Shown: positions 8,125 through 18,439, numbered from the stretch's first letter. The stretch: DNA of 64,000 nucleotides from JBPEWY01 sp965224095 (GCA_965224095.1 OZ245039.1:2914001-2978000); one strand, 5' to 3'. Numbers and translations are program-made. The notes: a model not told the origin generated them from the sequence alone.

Positions 8125-11100
8125 ATGGCATCAAACAAAAAATATTGGAAAAGTACAGAGGAGTTAGATCCTAACAATTCCATTGTTGAGACGCTAAAGC
8201 AAAATGAATTTGTTCAGGAAATTCCGGTAGACGAGTTTTTGGGAGACAAAGAAACTCTTGAGGCGTCTTCCACAACCCGAAGGGATTTTCTAAAATATGT
8301 GGGCTTCAGTACGGCTGCAGCTTCTTTAGCGGCTTGCGAAGGGCCGGTAATTAAATCGGTTCCTTACGTAGTGCAACCTGAACAGATCATTCCCGGAGTT
8401 GCAGACTATTATGCGACTACCATTGCGGATGGCTTTGATTTTGCAAGTATTCTGATTAAAACAAGGGAAGGACGCCCTATTAAAGTTGAGAATAATAAAG
8501 AAGCTAAAGTTGGCGGAAGTGCAAATGCACGGGTACAGGCTTCGGTACTTTCTCTATATGACAGTAAACGTGTTCAGGGCCCTATGTTAAAAGGGAAGGA
8601 CGTGAGCTGGGCAGATTTGGATGCCGATGTGAAAGAGAAATTGTCTCAGTTGTCCGGAAGCAATCGTCAAATAGTACTCCTTACTCAAACTTTTGCCAGC
8701 CCTTCCACTTCAAAATTAATCGCTGAATTTGCCGGAAAGTACGGAAACGTTAAGCATGTAATTTACGATGCTGTATCGGAAGATGCGGCGCTAAATGCTT
8801 TTGAGGCTAAATACGGACGCCGTGCACTGCCTGATTACGATTTTTCGAAAGCGGATGTCATTGTTTCGGTTGCAGCCGATTTTCTAGGAGACTGGCAAGG
8901 AGGAGGTTATGATAATGGTTATGCCCGGGGACGTGTTCCAGCAAAGGGAAAGATGTCGCGCCATATCCATTTTGAGGCCAATATGTCATTAACCGGAGCT
9001 AACGCTGATAAGCGTGTTCCTTTAACACCATCGCAACAAAAAATAGCACTTGCTAAGCTCTACGGATATTTAAATGGGACTTCGGTTTCCGGAGATTTAC
9101 CTGAAACGGCTGAGGCTGCTGTTAAAAGTGCTGCTGCGCAGCTTAAGAAAGCCGGTAGTAAAGGTGTGTTGGTTACTGGGATCCAGAATGCCGATGCGCA
9201 GGCAGTAGCCCTGGAAATAAATGAAAGCCTGGGAAGTGATGCTATGAATACAAAAGCTCCCAGATTAACTCGTCAGGGAAATACCGGGGAAGTAAATCAG
9301 CTGATCGCCGATATGAAATCCGGGCGGGTTGGTGCACTTATTACCAGTGGCGTAAATCCACTGTATTCATTACCTAATGCAGCAGCTTTTGCAGAAGGGA
9401 TGAAAAGTGTTCCGCTTACGGTGGCTTTTTCATTAAAAGAAGACGAAACGTCGCTTGAAACACAATATATTGCGGCTGCTTCTCATTACCTGGAGTCCTG
9501 GGGAGATGCTGAGCTAAAACAAGGATATTATGGCTTGACACAGCCAACCATCCGTCCTTTATTCGATACACGTCAGTTTCAGGATGCGTTGTTGAAATGG
9601 ATGGGAAGCGATCAAACCTATTACGATTATATTAAAACTACCTGGACGGAATCATTATTAGGTGAAACCAAATGGAACCAGGCACTTCACGATGGAGTGT
9701 TTACGGCTTCGGCTTCACCCGTATCTGACGATGCGGTAGTTGCAACACCTTCAGAGGAAACTGCAGATACTGTTGCTTCGCAGTCAGTAGGAATAGCGTC
9801 TTCTGTACGAAATTTGGCAGGTGCTTCTGCCTATGATGGATTGGAGCTTACTCTGTATACAAAAGTGGGTATGGGAGACGGAAATCAGGCCAATAACCCC
9901 TGGTTGCAGGAATTCCCCGATCCGATTACCCGGGTATCCTGGGATAATTACCTTACCGTATCTAAAGCAGATGCGGAAGCAATGGGTCTGGAAAACTGGA
10001 ATGTGGCCGATGGAGGCTTGAATGGTAGTTATGTTAATATTGCTGTGAATGGTGTTGCTGTAGAAAAAGTACCTGTGATCATTCAGCCGGGTCAGGCACC
10101 TGGTTCTGTAGGATTGTCATTAGGATATGGTAGAAAGGCAGGAGTTCAGGAGGAGTTGCGAACAGGTGTAAATGCTTTTGCGCTATATCAGGATTTTAAT
10201 AATGTACAACCCATAACGGTTGAAAAAGCATCCGGAACCCATGAGTTCGCTTGTGTGCAGCTACACAATACCTTAATGGGTAGGGGCGATATTATAAGAG
10301 AAACCACACTGGAAGTTTTTAATACACAAAAAGCCGAAGTGTGGAATCCTGTTCCCGTGGTATCTCTGGACCATAAAGAGGTACCCGCAACTACGGTAGA
10401 CCTATGGGATCCTTTTGATCGGTCAATAGGACATCACTTCAATCTTTCCATCGATTTAAATGCCTGTACGGGGTGTGGTGCTTGTGTAATTGCCTGTCAT
10501 GCAGAAAACAATGTGCCCGTAGTGGGTAAAGCGGAAGTAAGAAAATCCAGAGATATGCACTGGCTGCGTATTGACAGGTATTATTCTTCGGAAGCCGATT
10601 TTGAAGGAGATAATCATAAAAAAGAAAATATTTCAGGGGTTTCCAGCTCTATGAGTGAATTCAGTGAGATGGAAGATCCTTCGGTGAACCCTCAGGTAGC
10701 CTTTCAACCTGTAATGTGCCAGCACTGTAATCACGCTCCTTGTGAAACCGTATGTCCGGTGGCTGCCACTTCTCATGGGCGTCAGGGACAAAATCATATG
10801 GCGTATAACCGATGCGTGGGAACGCGGTACTGTGCCAATAACTGCCCTTATAAAGTGCGGCGCTTTAACTGGTTCCTCTATAATAATAATGACGAGTTTA
10901 ACTTCAATATGAATAATGATCTTGGGAAAATGGTATTAAACCCGGATGTAGTTGTTCGTTCCAGAGGTGTTATGGAAAAATGCTCTATGTGTATTCAGAA
11001 AACGCAAAAGACCATTTTAGATGCTAAAAGAGATGGAAGAGAGGTTAAAGTTGATGAGTTCCAAACAGCTTGTTCGGCTGCTTGTAGTAGCGGAGCGATG

Positions 11101-11241
11101 GTATTTGGAGATATCAATAATGAGGAAAATACTGTTGCGAAACTAAAAGAAAGTAGTCGTATGTATCACTTATTGGAGCATGTGGGAACACAACCTAATG
11201 TGTTTTATCATGTTAAGGTGAGAAATACGGAAGAAGCTTAA
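8125..11241 (+). CDS. actB: alternative complex III subunit ActB, molybdopterin-type domain fused to Fe-S subunit
   Basis: The 1038-residue periplasmic subunit carries the iron-sulfur clusters of alternative complex III. Residues 50-71 form a Tat signal (TTRRDFLKYVGF) with a lipobox ending LAAC at Cys71, so export by Tat and lipid anchoring are likely. Residues to about 730 resemble a molybdopterin oxidoreductase fold; in this family the cofactor is absent. The C-terminal part is ferredoxin-like, with ACTGCGACVIACHAENN, MCQHCNHAPCETVCP, CVGTRYCANNCP and KCSMCIQK plus CSAACSS. I use the ATG at 8125, since the frame also opens upstream inside the actA tail but the family starts MASNKKYWK. Confidence 0.95.
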   Translation: MASNKKYWKSTEELDPNNSIVETLKQNEFVQEIPVDEFLGDKETLEASSTTRRDFLKYVGFSTAAASLAACEGPVIKSVPYVVQPEQIIPGVADYYATTIADGFDFASILIKTREGRPIKVENNKEAKVGGSANARVQASVLSLYDSKRVQGPMLKGKDVSWADLDADVKEKLSQLSGSNRQIVLLTQTFASPSTSKLIAEFAGKYGNVKHVIYDAVSEDAALNAFEAKYGRRALPDYDFSKADVIVSVAADFLGDWQGGGYDNGYARGRVPAKGKMSRHIHFEANMSLTGANADKRVPLTPSQQKIALAKLYGYLNGTSVSGDLPETAEAAVKSAAAQLKKAGSKGVLVTGIQNADAQAVALEINESLGSDAMNTKAPRLTRQGNTGEVNQLIADMKSGRVGALITSGVNPLYSLPNAAAFAEGMKSVPLTVAFSLKEDETSLETQYIAAASHYLESWGDAELKQGYYGLTQPTIRPLFDTRQFQDALLKWMGSDQTYYDYIKTTWTESLLGETKWNQALHDGVFTASASPVSDDAVVATPSEETADTVASQSVGIASSVRNLAGASAYDGLELTLYTKVGMGDGNQANNPWLQEFPDPITRVSWDNYLTVSKADAEAMGLENWNVADGGLNGSYVNIAVNGVAVEKVPVIIQPGQAPGSVGLSLGYGRKAGVQEELRTGVNAFALYQDFNNVQPITVEKASGTHEFACVQLHNTLMGRGDIIRETTLEVFNTQKAEVWNPVPVVSLDHKEVPATTVDLWDPFDRSIGHHFNLSIDLNACTGCGACVIACHAENNVPVVGKAEVRKSRDMHWLRIDRYYSSEADFEGDNHKKENISGVSSSMSEFSEMEDPSVNPQVAFQPVMCQHCNHAPCETVCPVAATSHGRQGQNHMAYNRCVGTRYCANNCPYKVRRFNWFLYNNNDEFNFNMNNDLGKMVLNPDVVVRSRGVMEKCSMCIQKTQKTILDAKRDGREVKVDEFQTACSAACSSGAMVFGDINNEENTVAKLKESSRMYHLLEHVGTQPNVFYHVKVRNTEEA

Positions 11242-11274
11242 TTAATATAATAAGGAAATAACTAGATAATAATT

Positions 11275-13002
11275 ATGGCGTCGCATTACGAAGCACCTAT
11301 ACGTAGACCCTTAGTAACCGGAGAAAAGTCCTACCACGATGTAACGGTAGATGTAGCGGCACCGGTTGAAGGAAGAGCTAATAAACAATGGTGGATAGTA
11401 TTTTCCATTTCATTGGTCGCCTTTCTTTGGGGGCTCGGATGTATTATTTATACCATTTCAACGGGAATTGGTACTTGGGGATTAAATAAAACGGTAGGCT
11501 GGGCCTGGGACATTACCAACTTTGTGTGGTGGGTAGGTATCGGGCACGCCGGAACGCTGATCTCTGCGGTATTATTGTTATTCCGCCAGAAATGGAGAAT
11601 GGGAATTAACCGATCTGCCGAGGCGATGACGATTTTCTCGGTGGTTCAGGCCGGACTTTTCCCGATTATACACATGGGACGTCCATGGTTAGGGTACTGG
11701 GTATTACCCATCCCGAATCAGTTTGGTTCGCTATGGGTCAATTTTAACTCACCTCTTTTATGGGATGTGTTTGCGATTTCCACATATCTATCGGTTTCTC
11801 TGGTTTTCTGGTGGACAGGATTACTACCGGATTTTGCCATGATTCGAGATCGCGCAGTAAAACCCTTTCAAAAGAAAATATACAGTCTGGTAAGTTTTGG
11901 CTGGACGGGACGTGCCAAAGACTGGCAGCGTTTTGAAGAAGTATCGCTGGTCCTGGCCGGTTTGGCTACACCTCTTGTACTGTCGGTACATACCATTGTA
12001 TCTTTTGACTTTGCCACTTCGGTTATTCCGGGCTGGCATACCACTATATTCCCTCCGTATTTCGTTGCAGGAGCAATTTTTTCCGGATTTGCCATGGTAA
12101 ATACCCTACTCATTATTATGAGGAAAGTTTGTAATCTGGAAGATTATATTACGGTTCAACATATTGAATTGATGAATATCGTGATCATGATTACCGGTTC
12201 TATTGTGGGATGTGCTTATATCACAGAGTTATTTATGGCGTGGTACTCCGGAGTGGAATACGAACAATATGCTTTCCTGAACAGAGCAACAGGACCTTAC
12301 TGGTGGGCTTATTGGGCTATGATGACCTGTAATGTATTCTCGCCTCAGTTTATGTGGTTTAAAAAATTGAGAACCAGTATCATATTCTCGTTTATTATTT
12401 CAATAGTGGTGAACATTGGAATGTGGTTTGAGCGATTTGTTATTATTGTAACTTCATTACACAGAGATTATTTACCGTCTTCCTGGACGATGTTCTCACC
12501 TACTTTTGTTGATATTGGAATATTTATCGGAACTATAGGTTTCTTCTTTGTGTTATTCCTTCTGTATGCAAGAACTTTCCCTGTAATTGCACAGGCTGAA
12601 GTAAAAACAATTCTTAAATCGTCCGGCGAAAGATATAAGAGATTGCGCGAATCGGGAAAAAGTTTAGTGGGAACGGGAGCTGACGATCGCACTTCTGGCG
12701 GATCGGCTAAAGCGGAGACAAAAAAACATTCTGCGGATAAAGATTCCGGTAAAATAAATGCGCTTTTCGAAAATATAGGTTCGTTCGATGCTTCGGTGAA
12801 TACGCCTGATGATCTTAAAAAGATTAATGGAATAGGTCCGAAGATGGAAGAAACGCTGAATAATATTGGAATTTATTCATTTGAGCAAGTGAGTAAAATG
12901 ACTCAAAAGGAATACGATCTGTTAGATGAGATCACCGGTGCTTTCCCCGGAAGGGCACAACGTGATGATTGGGCAGGTCAAGCAAAAGATTTACTTAAAT
13001 AA
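11275..13002 (+). CDS. actC: alternative complex III subunit ActC (NrfD family) with C-terminal helix-hairpin-helix tail
   Basis: This 575-residue integral membrane protein is the probable quinol-oxidising subunit. It has about ten hydrophobic helices of the NrfD/PsrC type between residues 35 and 440. After the last helix a Lys/Ser-rich linker leads to a soluble C-terminal domain (about 510-575) with DLKKINGIGPKMEETLNNIGIYSFEQVSKM, a helix-hairpin-helix signature (INGIGPKMEETL) usually seen in nucleic-acid-binding or protein-scaffold domains. This tail is absent from the core NrfD family and its role here is unknown. The gene lies 33 nt after actB and 9 nt before actD. Confidence 0.94.
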   Translation: MASHYEAPIRRPLVTGEKSYHDVTVDVAAPVEGRANKQWWIVFSISLVAFLWGLGCIIYTISTGIGTWGLNKTVGWAWDITNFVWWVGIGHAGTLISAVLLLFRQKWRMGINRSAEAMTIFSVVQAGLFPIIHMGRPWLGYWVLPIPNQFGSLWVNFNSPLLWDVFAISTYLSVSLVFWWTGLLPDFAMIRDRAVKPFQKKIYSLVSFGWTGRAKDWQRFEEVSLVLAGLATPLVLSVHTIVSFDFATSVIPGWHTTIFPPYFVAGAIFSGFAMVNTLLIIMRKVCNLEDYITVQHIELMNIVIMITGSIVGCAYITELFMAWYSGVEYEQYAFLNRATGPYWWAYWAMMTCNVFSPQFMWFKKLRTSIIFSFIISIVVNIGMWFERFVIIVTSLHRDYLPSSWTMFSPTFVDIGIFIGTIGFFFVLFLLYARTFPVIAQAEVKTILKSSGERYKRLRESGKSLVGTGADDRTSGGSAKAETKKHSADKDSGKINALFENIGSFDASVNTPDDLKKINGIGPKMEETLNNIGIYSFEQVSKMTQKEYDLLDEITGAFPGRAQRDDWAGQAKDLLK

Positions 13003-13011
13003 TTTATCAAT

Positions 13012-13536
13012 ATGGCATCTACAGTAGTACAAGCTTTATATAATGATGACGATGTGTTAATGGCAGCCGTTAAAAAGGTGAAAGCCGAACATCATCACAT
13101 AGAAGAAGTATATACACCTTTTCCGGTTCACGGCCTGGATAAAGCTATGGGATTGGCACCTACCCGTATAGCCATTACATCTTTTATATATGGATGTTTA
13201 GGTCTGGCGGTAGCGATCATTATGATGAATTATATAATGATAGACGACTGGCCGCAAAATATTGGAGGAAAACCAAGCTTTAGCTATTTAGAGAATATGC
13301 CTGCGTTTGTCCCTGTTATGTTTGAAATGACAGTGTTTTTTGCAGCTCACTTAATGGTAATTACCTTTTATTTGAGAAGCAAGCTATGGCCCTTTAAAAA
13401 AGCAGAGAATCCGGATGTAAGAACTACCGACGATCACTTTTTAATGGAAGTGGCAGTTCATGGCAATGAGGACGAAATTAAAGATTTGTTAGCATCTACA
13501 GGTGCAGTAGAAATTAAGGTTACAGAAAAGCATTAA
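13012..13536 (+). CDS. actD: alternative complex III subunit ActD (DUF3341)
   Basis: The 174-residue protein has an N-terminal soluble DUF3341 domain starting VVQALYNDDDVLMAAVKKVKAEHHHIEEVYTPFPVHGLDKAMGL, then two membrane helices (ITSFIYGCLGLAVAIIMMNYIMI and MPAFVPVMFEMTVFFAAHLMVITFYL). A short acidic C-terminus follows. It is a structural subunit of alternative complex III without redox cofactors. The histidine-rich HHH segment near residue 25 is part of the family pattern. Gene order and 9-nt spacing on both sides support co-translation with actC and actE. Confidence 0.93.
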   Translation: MASTVVQALYNDDDVLMAAVKKVKAEHHHIEEVYTPFPVHGLDKAMGLAPTRIAITSFIYGCLGLAVAIIMMNYIMIDDWPQNIGGKPSFSYLENMPAFVPVMFEMTVFFAAHLMVITFYLRSKLWPFKKAENPDVRTTDDHFLMEVAVHGNEDEIKDLLASTGAVEIKVTEKH

Positions 13537-13545
13537 TATTGAAAT

Positions 13546-14109
13546 ATGAAGAGCTTTATTAAAGTAGGATTTATTTTGGGAGTTGTTTTAACGATGACTT
13601 CTTGTTTTAATAAGTCAGAACCCAATTATCAGTACTTTCCTAATATGTATGAACCTGTTAGTTATGAAACTTATCAGGATACCAGGGCTTTTGCCAATGG
13701 AATGGAAGCGCAGTTACCACCTGAAAATACGGTAAAACGCGGGATGATTCCATACGATTATGAGAATACAAATGAGGGAAGGGAATTAGCAACAATTGAA
13801 TTGACAAACCCGCTGGATTCTCTTGAATCAGAGGTGAATTTAAAAAAGGGTAAGGAATTATATGGAATTTACTGTGCTTTGTGTCACGGGGATAAAGGCG
13901 ATGGAAATGGTATTTTAATGCAGAGAGATAAGATATTGGGGATCCCTTCTTATGCCGACCCCGCTAGAAACCTAACAGACGGACGTATATACCATGCCAT
14001 TCATTACGGGTTGAATTCTATGGGTTCTTATGCCAATCAGCTCAGTGAGAAAGAGCGTTGGCAGGTAGTAATGCATGTTCAGGAGTTAAAAGAAGATTTA
14101 TCTAACTAA
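13546..14109 (+). CDS. actE: alternative complex III subunit ActE, monoheme cytochrome c lipoprotein
   Basis: The 187-residue protein begins with a lipoprotein signal (ILGVVLTMTSC, Cys20). After a linker rich in Tyr, Asn and Pro comes a class I cytochrome c domain with KGKELYGIYCALCHGDKGDGNG (heme motif CALCH) and probable distal ligand Met in the LNSMGSYANQLSEKERWQVVMHVQEL region. In the known complexes this subunit sits on the periplasmic face and passes electrons on towards the oxidase. Spacing to actD (9 nt) and actF (21 nt) is tight. Confidence 0.93.
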   Translation: MKSFIKVGFILGVVLTMTSCFNKSEPNYQYFPNMYEPVSYETYQDTRAFANGMEAQLPPENTVKRGMIPYDYENTNEGRELATIELTNPLDSLESEVNLKKGKELYGIYCALCHGDKGDGNGILMQRDKILGIPSYADPARNLTDGRIYHAIHYGLNSMGSYANQLSEKERWQVVMHVQELKEDLSN

Positions 14110-14130
14110 TAATGCGATAGTTAATACGAT

Positions 14131-15456
14131 ATGTATACATTTTCTAATAAATTACGAATAGCATCCTTTATTTTAATGATTGTAGGTGCACTTTCATTTG
14201 GAGTTGGATATGTTTCCACTCCGCATACCGAAGATGCCGTGAAAGAACTTTTGGCTAACGAAGAAGCACATCACGGAGGCGGGCATGAGGCTGGGGATGC
14301 ACATGGTGCTGTGGCGGAAAATCATCAGGAAGCAACAGGCCATGAAGATAAAGAGCACATAGAGCATGTGCTGCATCAGTATCACAATAAACCATGGGCA
14401 GCATTATATGTTGCAGCCTTTTTCTTTTTTATGATCGCATTGGGTGTATTGGCGTTTTATGCCGTTCAGAGAGCTTCTCAGGCCGGATGGTCCCCTGTGC
14501 TGTTCAGGGTTATGGAAGCAATCACAGCCTATTTGGTTCCCGGAGGTATCATTATGTTTGTACTTCTGGTACTTTCCACAATGCATGTAAATCATTTGTT
14601 CGTATGGATGGATCCGGAAGTGGTAGCTCACGATGAAATTCTACAAGGTAAAGAGGGCTTCCTCAATACCCCTTTCTTTTTAGTCCGTGCTGCTATCTTT
14701 TTGCTGGGATGGCTGGCATATCGCCACTTCTCCAGAAAATTTTCGATTGCACAGGACACAGCCGATGACGATCGTAATTTTAAAAAGAATTTCAGGATCT
14801 CTGCGGCCTTCTTGGTGTTCTACCTGATTTCAGAGTCTATTATGTCATGGGATTGGATAATGAGTGTAGACCCCCATTGGTTTAGTACACTTTTTGGATG
14901 GTATGTGTTTGCCAGTATGTTTGTTTCTGGTATTACGGTAATCGCACTGATTACTATTTACCTTAAATCTAAAGGCTACCTGGAACATGTAAACGATAGT
15001 CATTTGCACGATCTTGCCAAGTTTATGTTTGGTATAAGTATCTTTTGGACTTATTTGTGGTTTTCACAATTCATGTTGATATGGTACTCGAATATTCCGG
15101 AAGAGGTTACCTATTTTGTAACGCGATTTAATGATTACAAGTTGCCATTTATAGGGATGGTAGTTATGAATTTTGTGTTCCCGTTATTGGTGCTGATGAA
15201 TAGCGATTACAAACGTATTAACTGGTTTGTGGTGATGGCGGGGATTGTGATACTGATCGGGCATTATGTTGATGTGTTCAATATGATTATGCCGGCTACG
15301 GTAGGCGATCGTTGGTTTATAGGATTATGTGAAATAGGTGCCGTTTTGTTTTTTGCAGGTTTGTTTATCTTCTGGGTATTCAACGCATTGACAAAAGCGC
15401 CGCTACTACCAAAACGAAACCCATTTATTGAAGAAAGTAAGCACTTTCACTATTAA
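14131..15456 (+). CDS. actF: alternative complex III subunit ActF, polytopic quinol-binding-type subunit
   Basis: This 441-residue integral membrane protein is related to ActC/NrfD. After helix 1 (IASFILMIVGALSFGVGYV) there is a His/Glu-rich periplasmic loop (HHGGGHEAGDAHGAVAENHQEATGHEDKEHIEHVLHQYH), then about nine more hydrophobic helices. The segment SESIMSWDWIMSVDPHWFSTLFGWYVFASMF is typical of this subunit. It completes the membrane part of alternative complex III. The histidine-rich loop could bind metal, but this is only a compositional observation. coxB follows after 31 nt. Confidence 0.93.
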   Translation: MYTFSNKLRIASFILMIVGALSFGVGYVSTPHTEDAVKELLANEEAHHGGGHEAGDAHGAVAENHQEATGHEDKEHIEHVLHQYHNKPWAALYVAAFFFFMIALGVLAFYAVQRASQAGWSPVLFRVMEAITAYLVPGGIIMFVLLVLSTMHVNHLFVWMDPEVVAHDEILQGKEGFLNTPFFLVRAAIFLLGWLAYRHFSRKFSIAQDTADDDRNFKKNFRISAAFLVFYLISESIMSWDWIMSVDPHWFSTLFGWYVFASMFVSGITVIALITIYLKSKGYLEHVNDSHLHDLAKFMFGISIFWTYLWFSQFMLIWYSNIPEEVTYFVTRFNDYKLPFIGMVVMNFVFPLLVLMNSDYKRINWFVVMAGIVILIGHYVDVFNMIMPATVGDRWFIGLCEIGAVLFFAGLFIFWVFNALTKAPLLPKRNPFIEESKHFHY

Positions 15457-15487
15457 TTAATTAAAACAGTAAAACAGTAAATAAACG

Positions 15488-16552
15488 ATGACTGCTTTAT
15501 TAACTTTTATAGTTCTAGTACTTGTAGCAATTGCCATTTGGCAGATGACAAAAATATTTGAGTTGTCACAGGCTACCACGGAAAACACGGAAATAGCCAA
15601 CGATAAAGACAACAAATTGAATGGATATTTAATGTTCACCTTTTTAATCTTTATCTATTTACTTACTATTTACTGTTTCTGGAAATGGGGCGATCTTCCC
15701 CTGGTTAGTAACTCGGCTTCCGAGCATGGAAAAGATATTGATAGATTGATGCTTATTTCATTCGGATTGATATTTTTTGTTCAGACGGTTACACAGGCAT
15801 TGCTTCATTATTTTGCTTTTAAGTATCGAGGACAAAAAGGAAGAAAAGCGTTGTTTTATGCCGATAACGACCGATTAGAATTTATATGGACTATTATTCC
15901 GGTAGTTACGCTGGCGGGACTAATTCTATATGGTTTATATACCTGGTCGGATATCATGAATGTTTCTGATGAAGATGATCCGTTAGTAGTAGAACTTTAC
16001 GCACAACAGTTTAACTGGAAAGCACGCTATGCCGGAGCAGATAATGTTTTGGGAGCTGCGAATGTACGATTCCTGCAGGATTTTAACGGAGTAAATGTTA
16101 CCGGAATTGATGCGTCAGATCCGAACGGATTAGACGATGTTGTAAGTACAACCGAATTACATTTACCGGTAAACCGAAAAGTAATATTTAAAATGCGTTC
16201 TCAGGATGTATTGCACTCCGCATATATGCCGCACTTTAGAGCCCAGATGAACTGTGTTCCCGGAATGGTCACGCAATTTGCGTTTACACCTACTAAAACA
16301 ACTGAGGAAATGCGACAGACACCTGAGATGGTTGCTAAGGTTAAGCGTATTAATAAGCTGAGAGCCGAAAGAAAGGCAAAAGGCGATCCCGATGCCGAAG
16401 CTTACGAATTTGATTACCTTTTACTTTGTAATAAAATATGTGGTTCTTCACATTACAATATGCAAATGAAAATTGTTGTGGAAAGCGAAGAAGATTTTAA
16501 CGCATGGATGGCACAACAACAGACTTTTAAGCAGACTATTGTTGCTCAGTAA
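15488..16552 (+). CDS. coxB: cytochrome c oxidase subunit II (CuA)
   Basis: The 354-residue protein has four hydrophobic segments (near residues 3-20, 48-68, 84-105 and 131-150), two more than the minimal subunit II, followed by the periplasmic cupredoxin domain. The CuA ligands are complete: His in DVLHSAYMPHF, then CNKICGSSHYNM (C-x3-C-x3-H-x2-M). No heme c domain is fused, so electrons must come from a separate cytochrome or directly from alternative complex III. It lies between actF and coxA in the same direction and is part of one respiratory operon. Confidence 0.95.
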   Translation: MTALLTFIVLVLVAIAIWQMTKIFELSQATTENTEIANDKDNKLNGYLMFTFLIFIYLLTIYCFWKWGDLPLVSNSASEHGKDIDRLMLISFGLIFFVQTVTQALLHYFAFKYRGQKGRKALFYADNDRLEFIWTIIPVVTLAGLILYGLYTWSDIMNVSDEDDPLVVELYAQQFNWKARYAGADNVLGAANVRFLQDFNGVNVTGIDASDPNGLDDVVSTTELHLPVNRKVIFKMRSQDVLHSAYMPHFRAQMNCVPGMVTQFAFTPTKTTEEMRQTPEMVAKVKRINKLRAERKAKGDPDAEAYEFDYLLLCNKICGSSHYNMQMKIVVESEEDFNAWMAQQQTFKQTIVAQ

Positions 16553-16596
16553 GGATTTAATAAACCAATTAAAGAAATAAATATACAGAACAGATT

Positions 16597-18420
16597 ATGT
16601 CAGTAACAGCACACGCACACGCAGAAGATCACGCTCATGATCACGGACATCATCATAAGGAAACGTTCATAACGAAATACATATTTAGCCAGGATCATAA
16701 AATGATTTCCAAGCAATACCTTATCACAGGTTTGACTATGGGGATTATCGGAATAGCCATGTCATTACTGTTTAGAATGCAGTTGGCATGGCCCGGAGAA
16801 TCTTTTCCTATTATGGAAGCCTTACTCGGTAAATGGGCGCCCGATGGAGTGATGGACCCCAATATGTATCTGGCGCTGGTAACGATCCATGGAACCATTA
16901 TGGTGTTTTTCGTGTTAACGGCGGGATTAAGTGGTACCTTTAGTAACCTTTTAATTCCTTTGCAGATCGGGGCGCGGGATATGGCATCCGGATTTCTGAA
17001 TATGCTGTCGTACTGGTTGTTTTTCCTTTCGAGTGTTGTAATGGTTATTTCGCTGTTTGTCGAAGCAGGTCCTGCGTCGGCGGGATGGACTATTTACCCT
17101 CCATTAAGTGCGTTGCCTCAGGCTTTACCTGGCTCTGGTGCGGGAATGACGCTTTGGTTGGTGTCAATGGCCATATTTATAGCATCTTCCCTGCTGGGAT
17201 CGCTTAACTACATCGTTACGGTGCTTAATCTGAGAACAAAGGGGATGACCATGACTCGTTTACCACTAACAATTTGGGCATTCTTTATTACTGCTATTAT
17301 TGGGGTAGTATCTTTCCCGGTTTTATTGTCAGCAGCTTTGTTGTTAATATTCGATCGGAGCTTTGGAACTTCTTTCTTTCTATCCGATATATTTATTCAA
17401 GGAGAAGTATTGCATTACCAGGGAGGATCTCCTGTATTGTTTGAACATTTATTCTGGTTCCTCGGACATCCGGAAGTATATATTGTTATATTACCGGCCC
17501 TGGGGATAACCTCTGAGATTATTGCTACCAACTCCCGGAAACCTATTTTTGGTTATCGTGCTATGGTTGCATCTATTCTCGCAATCGCATTTTTATCTAC
17601 GATTGTATGGGGGCATCATATGTTTGTTTCGGGAATGAATCCGTTTCTGGGATCCGTATTTACTTTTACAACATTATTAATTGCCATCCCTTCAGCGGTT
17701 AAAGCATTTAATTATATTACAACCCTGTGGAAAGGAAATCTGCAGTTTAATCCGGCTATGTTATTCTCAATAGGTCTGGTTTCAACCTTTATTTCTGGAG
17801 GTTTAACCGGTCTTATCCTGGGAGATAGCGCTTTGGATATCAACGTGCACGACACTTATTTTGTGGTGGCGCATTTCCACCTGGTAATGGGGATATCTGC
17901 ACTCTACGGTTTATTTGCCGGGGTTTACCACTGGTTCCCTAAAATGTTCGAGGGTAGAATGATGAATAAGAATCTGGGTTACGCGCACTTTTGGATTACG
18001 GCCGTAGGTGCCTACGGAGTATTCTTCCCGATGCATTTTATTGGAATGGCGGGCTTACCGAGACGTTATTATACCAATACCGCCTTCCCGTTATTCGATG
18101 ACCTGGCCAATGTTAATGTGGTGATTACTATTTTTGCGCTTATTGCGGGTGCTGCTCAGCTTCTTTTCCTTTATAACTTTGTAAGCAGTATTTTTTACGG
18201 TAAAAAAGGACCTAAAAACCCGTGGAAGTCTAATACCCTGGAATGGACAGCCCAGGTAAAACACATTCATGGAAACTGGAACGGGCCTATACCACATGTA
18301 CACCGTTGGGCTTACGATTACAGTAAGACCAATAATGACGGAGAATATGTAATACCCGGCCAGGACTTTGTTCCTCAAACGGTTCCGCTTCAGGAAAACG
18401 AAGAAGAATTACACCATTAA
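16597..18420 (+). CDS. coxA: cytochrome c oxidase subunit I (heme a/a3-CuB)
   Basis: The 607-residue, roughly twelve-helix catalytic subunit reduces oxygen and pumps protons. The low-spin heme ligand region HGTIMVFFV is present, as is FWFLGHPEVYIVILPALG, with the GHPEVY motif carrying the CuB histidine, the proton-channel Glu and the cross-linked Tyr. IVWGHHMFVSG holds two further CuB histidines, and VHDTYFVVAHFHLVMG the heme ligands. The GHPEV motif places it in the A1-type oxidases. The N-terminus is unusually His-rich (HAHAEDHAHDHGHHHKE), possibly a metal-binding tail. Subunits III and IV are encoded about 18 kb downstream with ctaB. Confidence 0.97.
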   Translation: MSVTAHAHAEDHAHDHGHHHKETFITKYIFSQDHKMISKQYLITGLTMGIIGIAMSLLFRMQLAWPGESFPIMEALLGKWAPDGVMDPNMYLALVTIHGTIMVFFVLTAGLSGTFSNLLIPLQIGARDMASGFLNMLSYWLFFLSSVVMVISLFVEAGPASAGWTIYPPLSALPQALPGSGAGMTLWLVSMAIFIASSLLGSLNYIVTVLNLRTKGMTMTRLPLTIWAFFITAIIGVVSFPVLLSAALLLIFDRSFGTSFFLSDIFIQGEVLHYQGGSPVLFEHLFWFLGHPEVYIVILPALGITSEIIATNSRKPIFGYRAMVASILAIAFLSTIVWGHHMFVSGMNPFLGSVFTFTTLLIAIPSAVKAFNYITTLWKGNLQFNPAMLFSIGLVSTFISGGLTGLILGDSALDINVHDTYFVVAHFHLVMGISALYGLFAGVYHWFPKMFEGRMMNKNLGYAHFWITAVGAYGVFFPMHFIGMAGLPRRYYTNTAFPLFDDLANVNVVITIFALIAGAAQLLFLYNFVSSIFYGKKGPKNPWKSNTLEWTAQVKHIHGNWNGPIPHVHRWAYDYSKTNNDGEYVIPGQDFVPQTVPLQENEEELHH

Positions 18421-18439
18421 AAAAGGATAAAAATATTTT

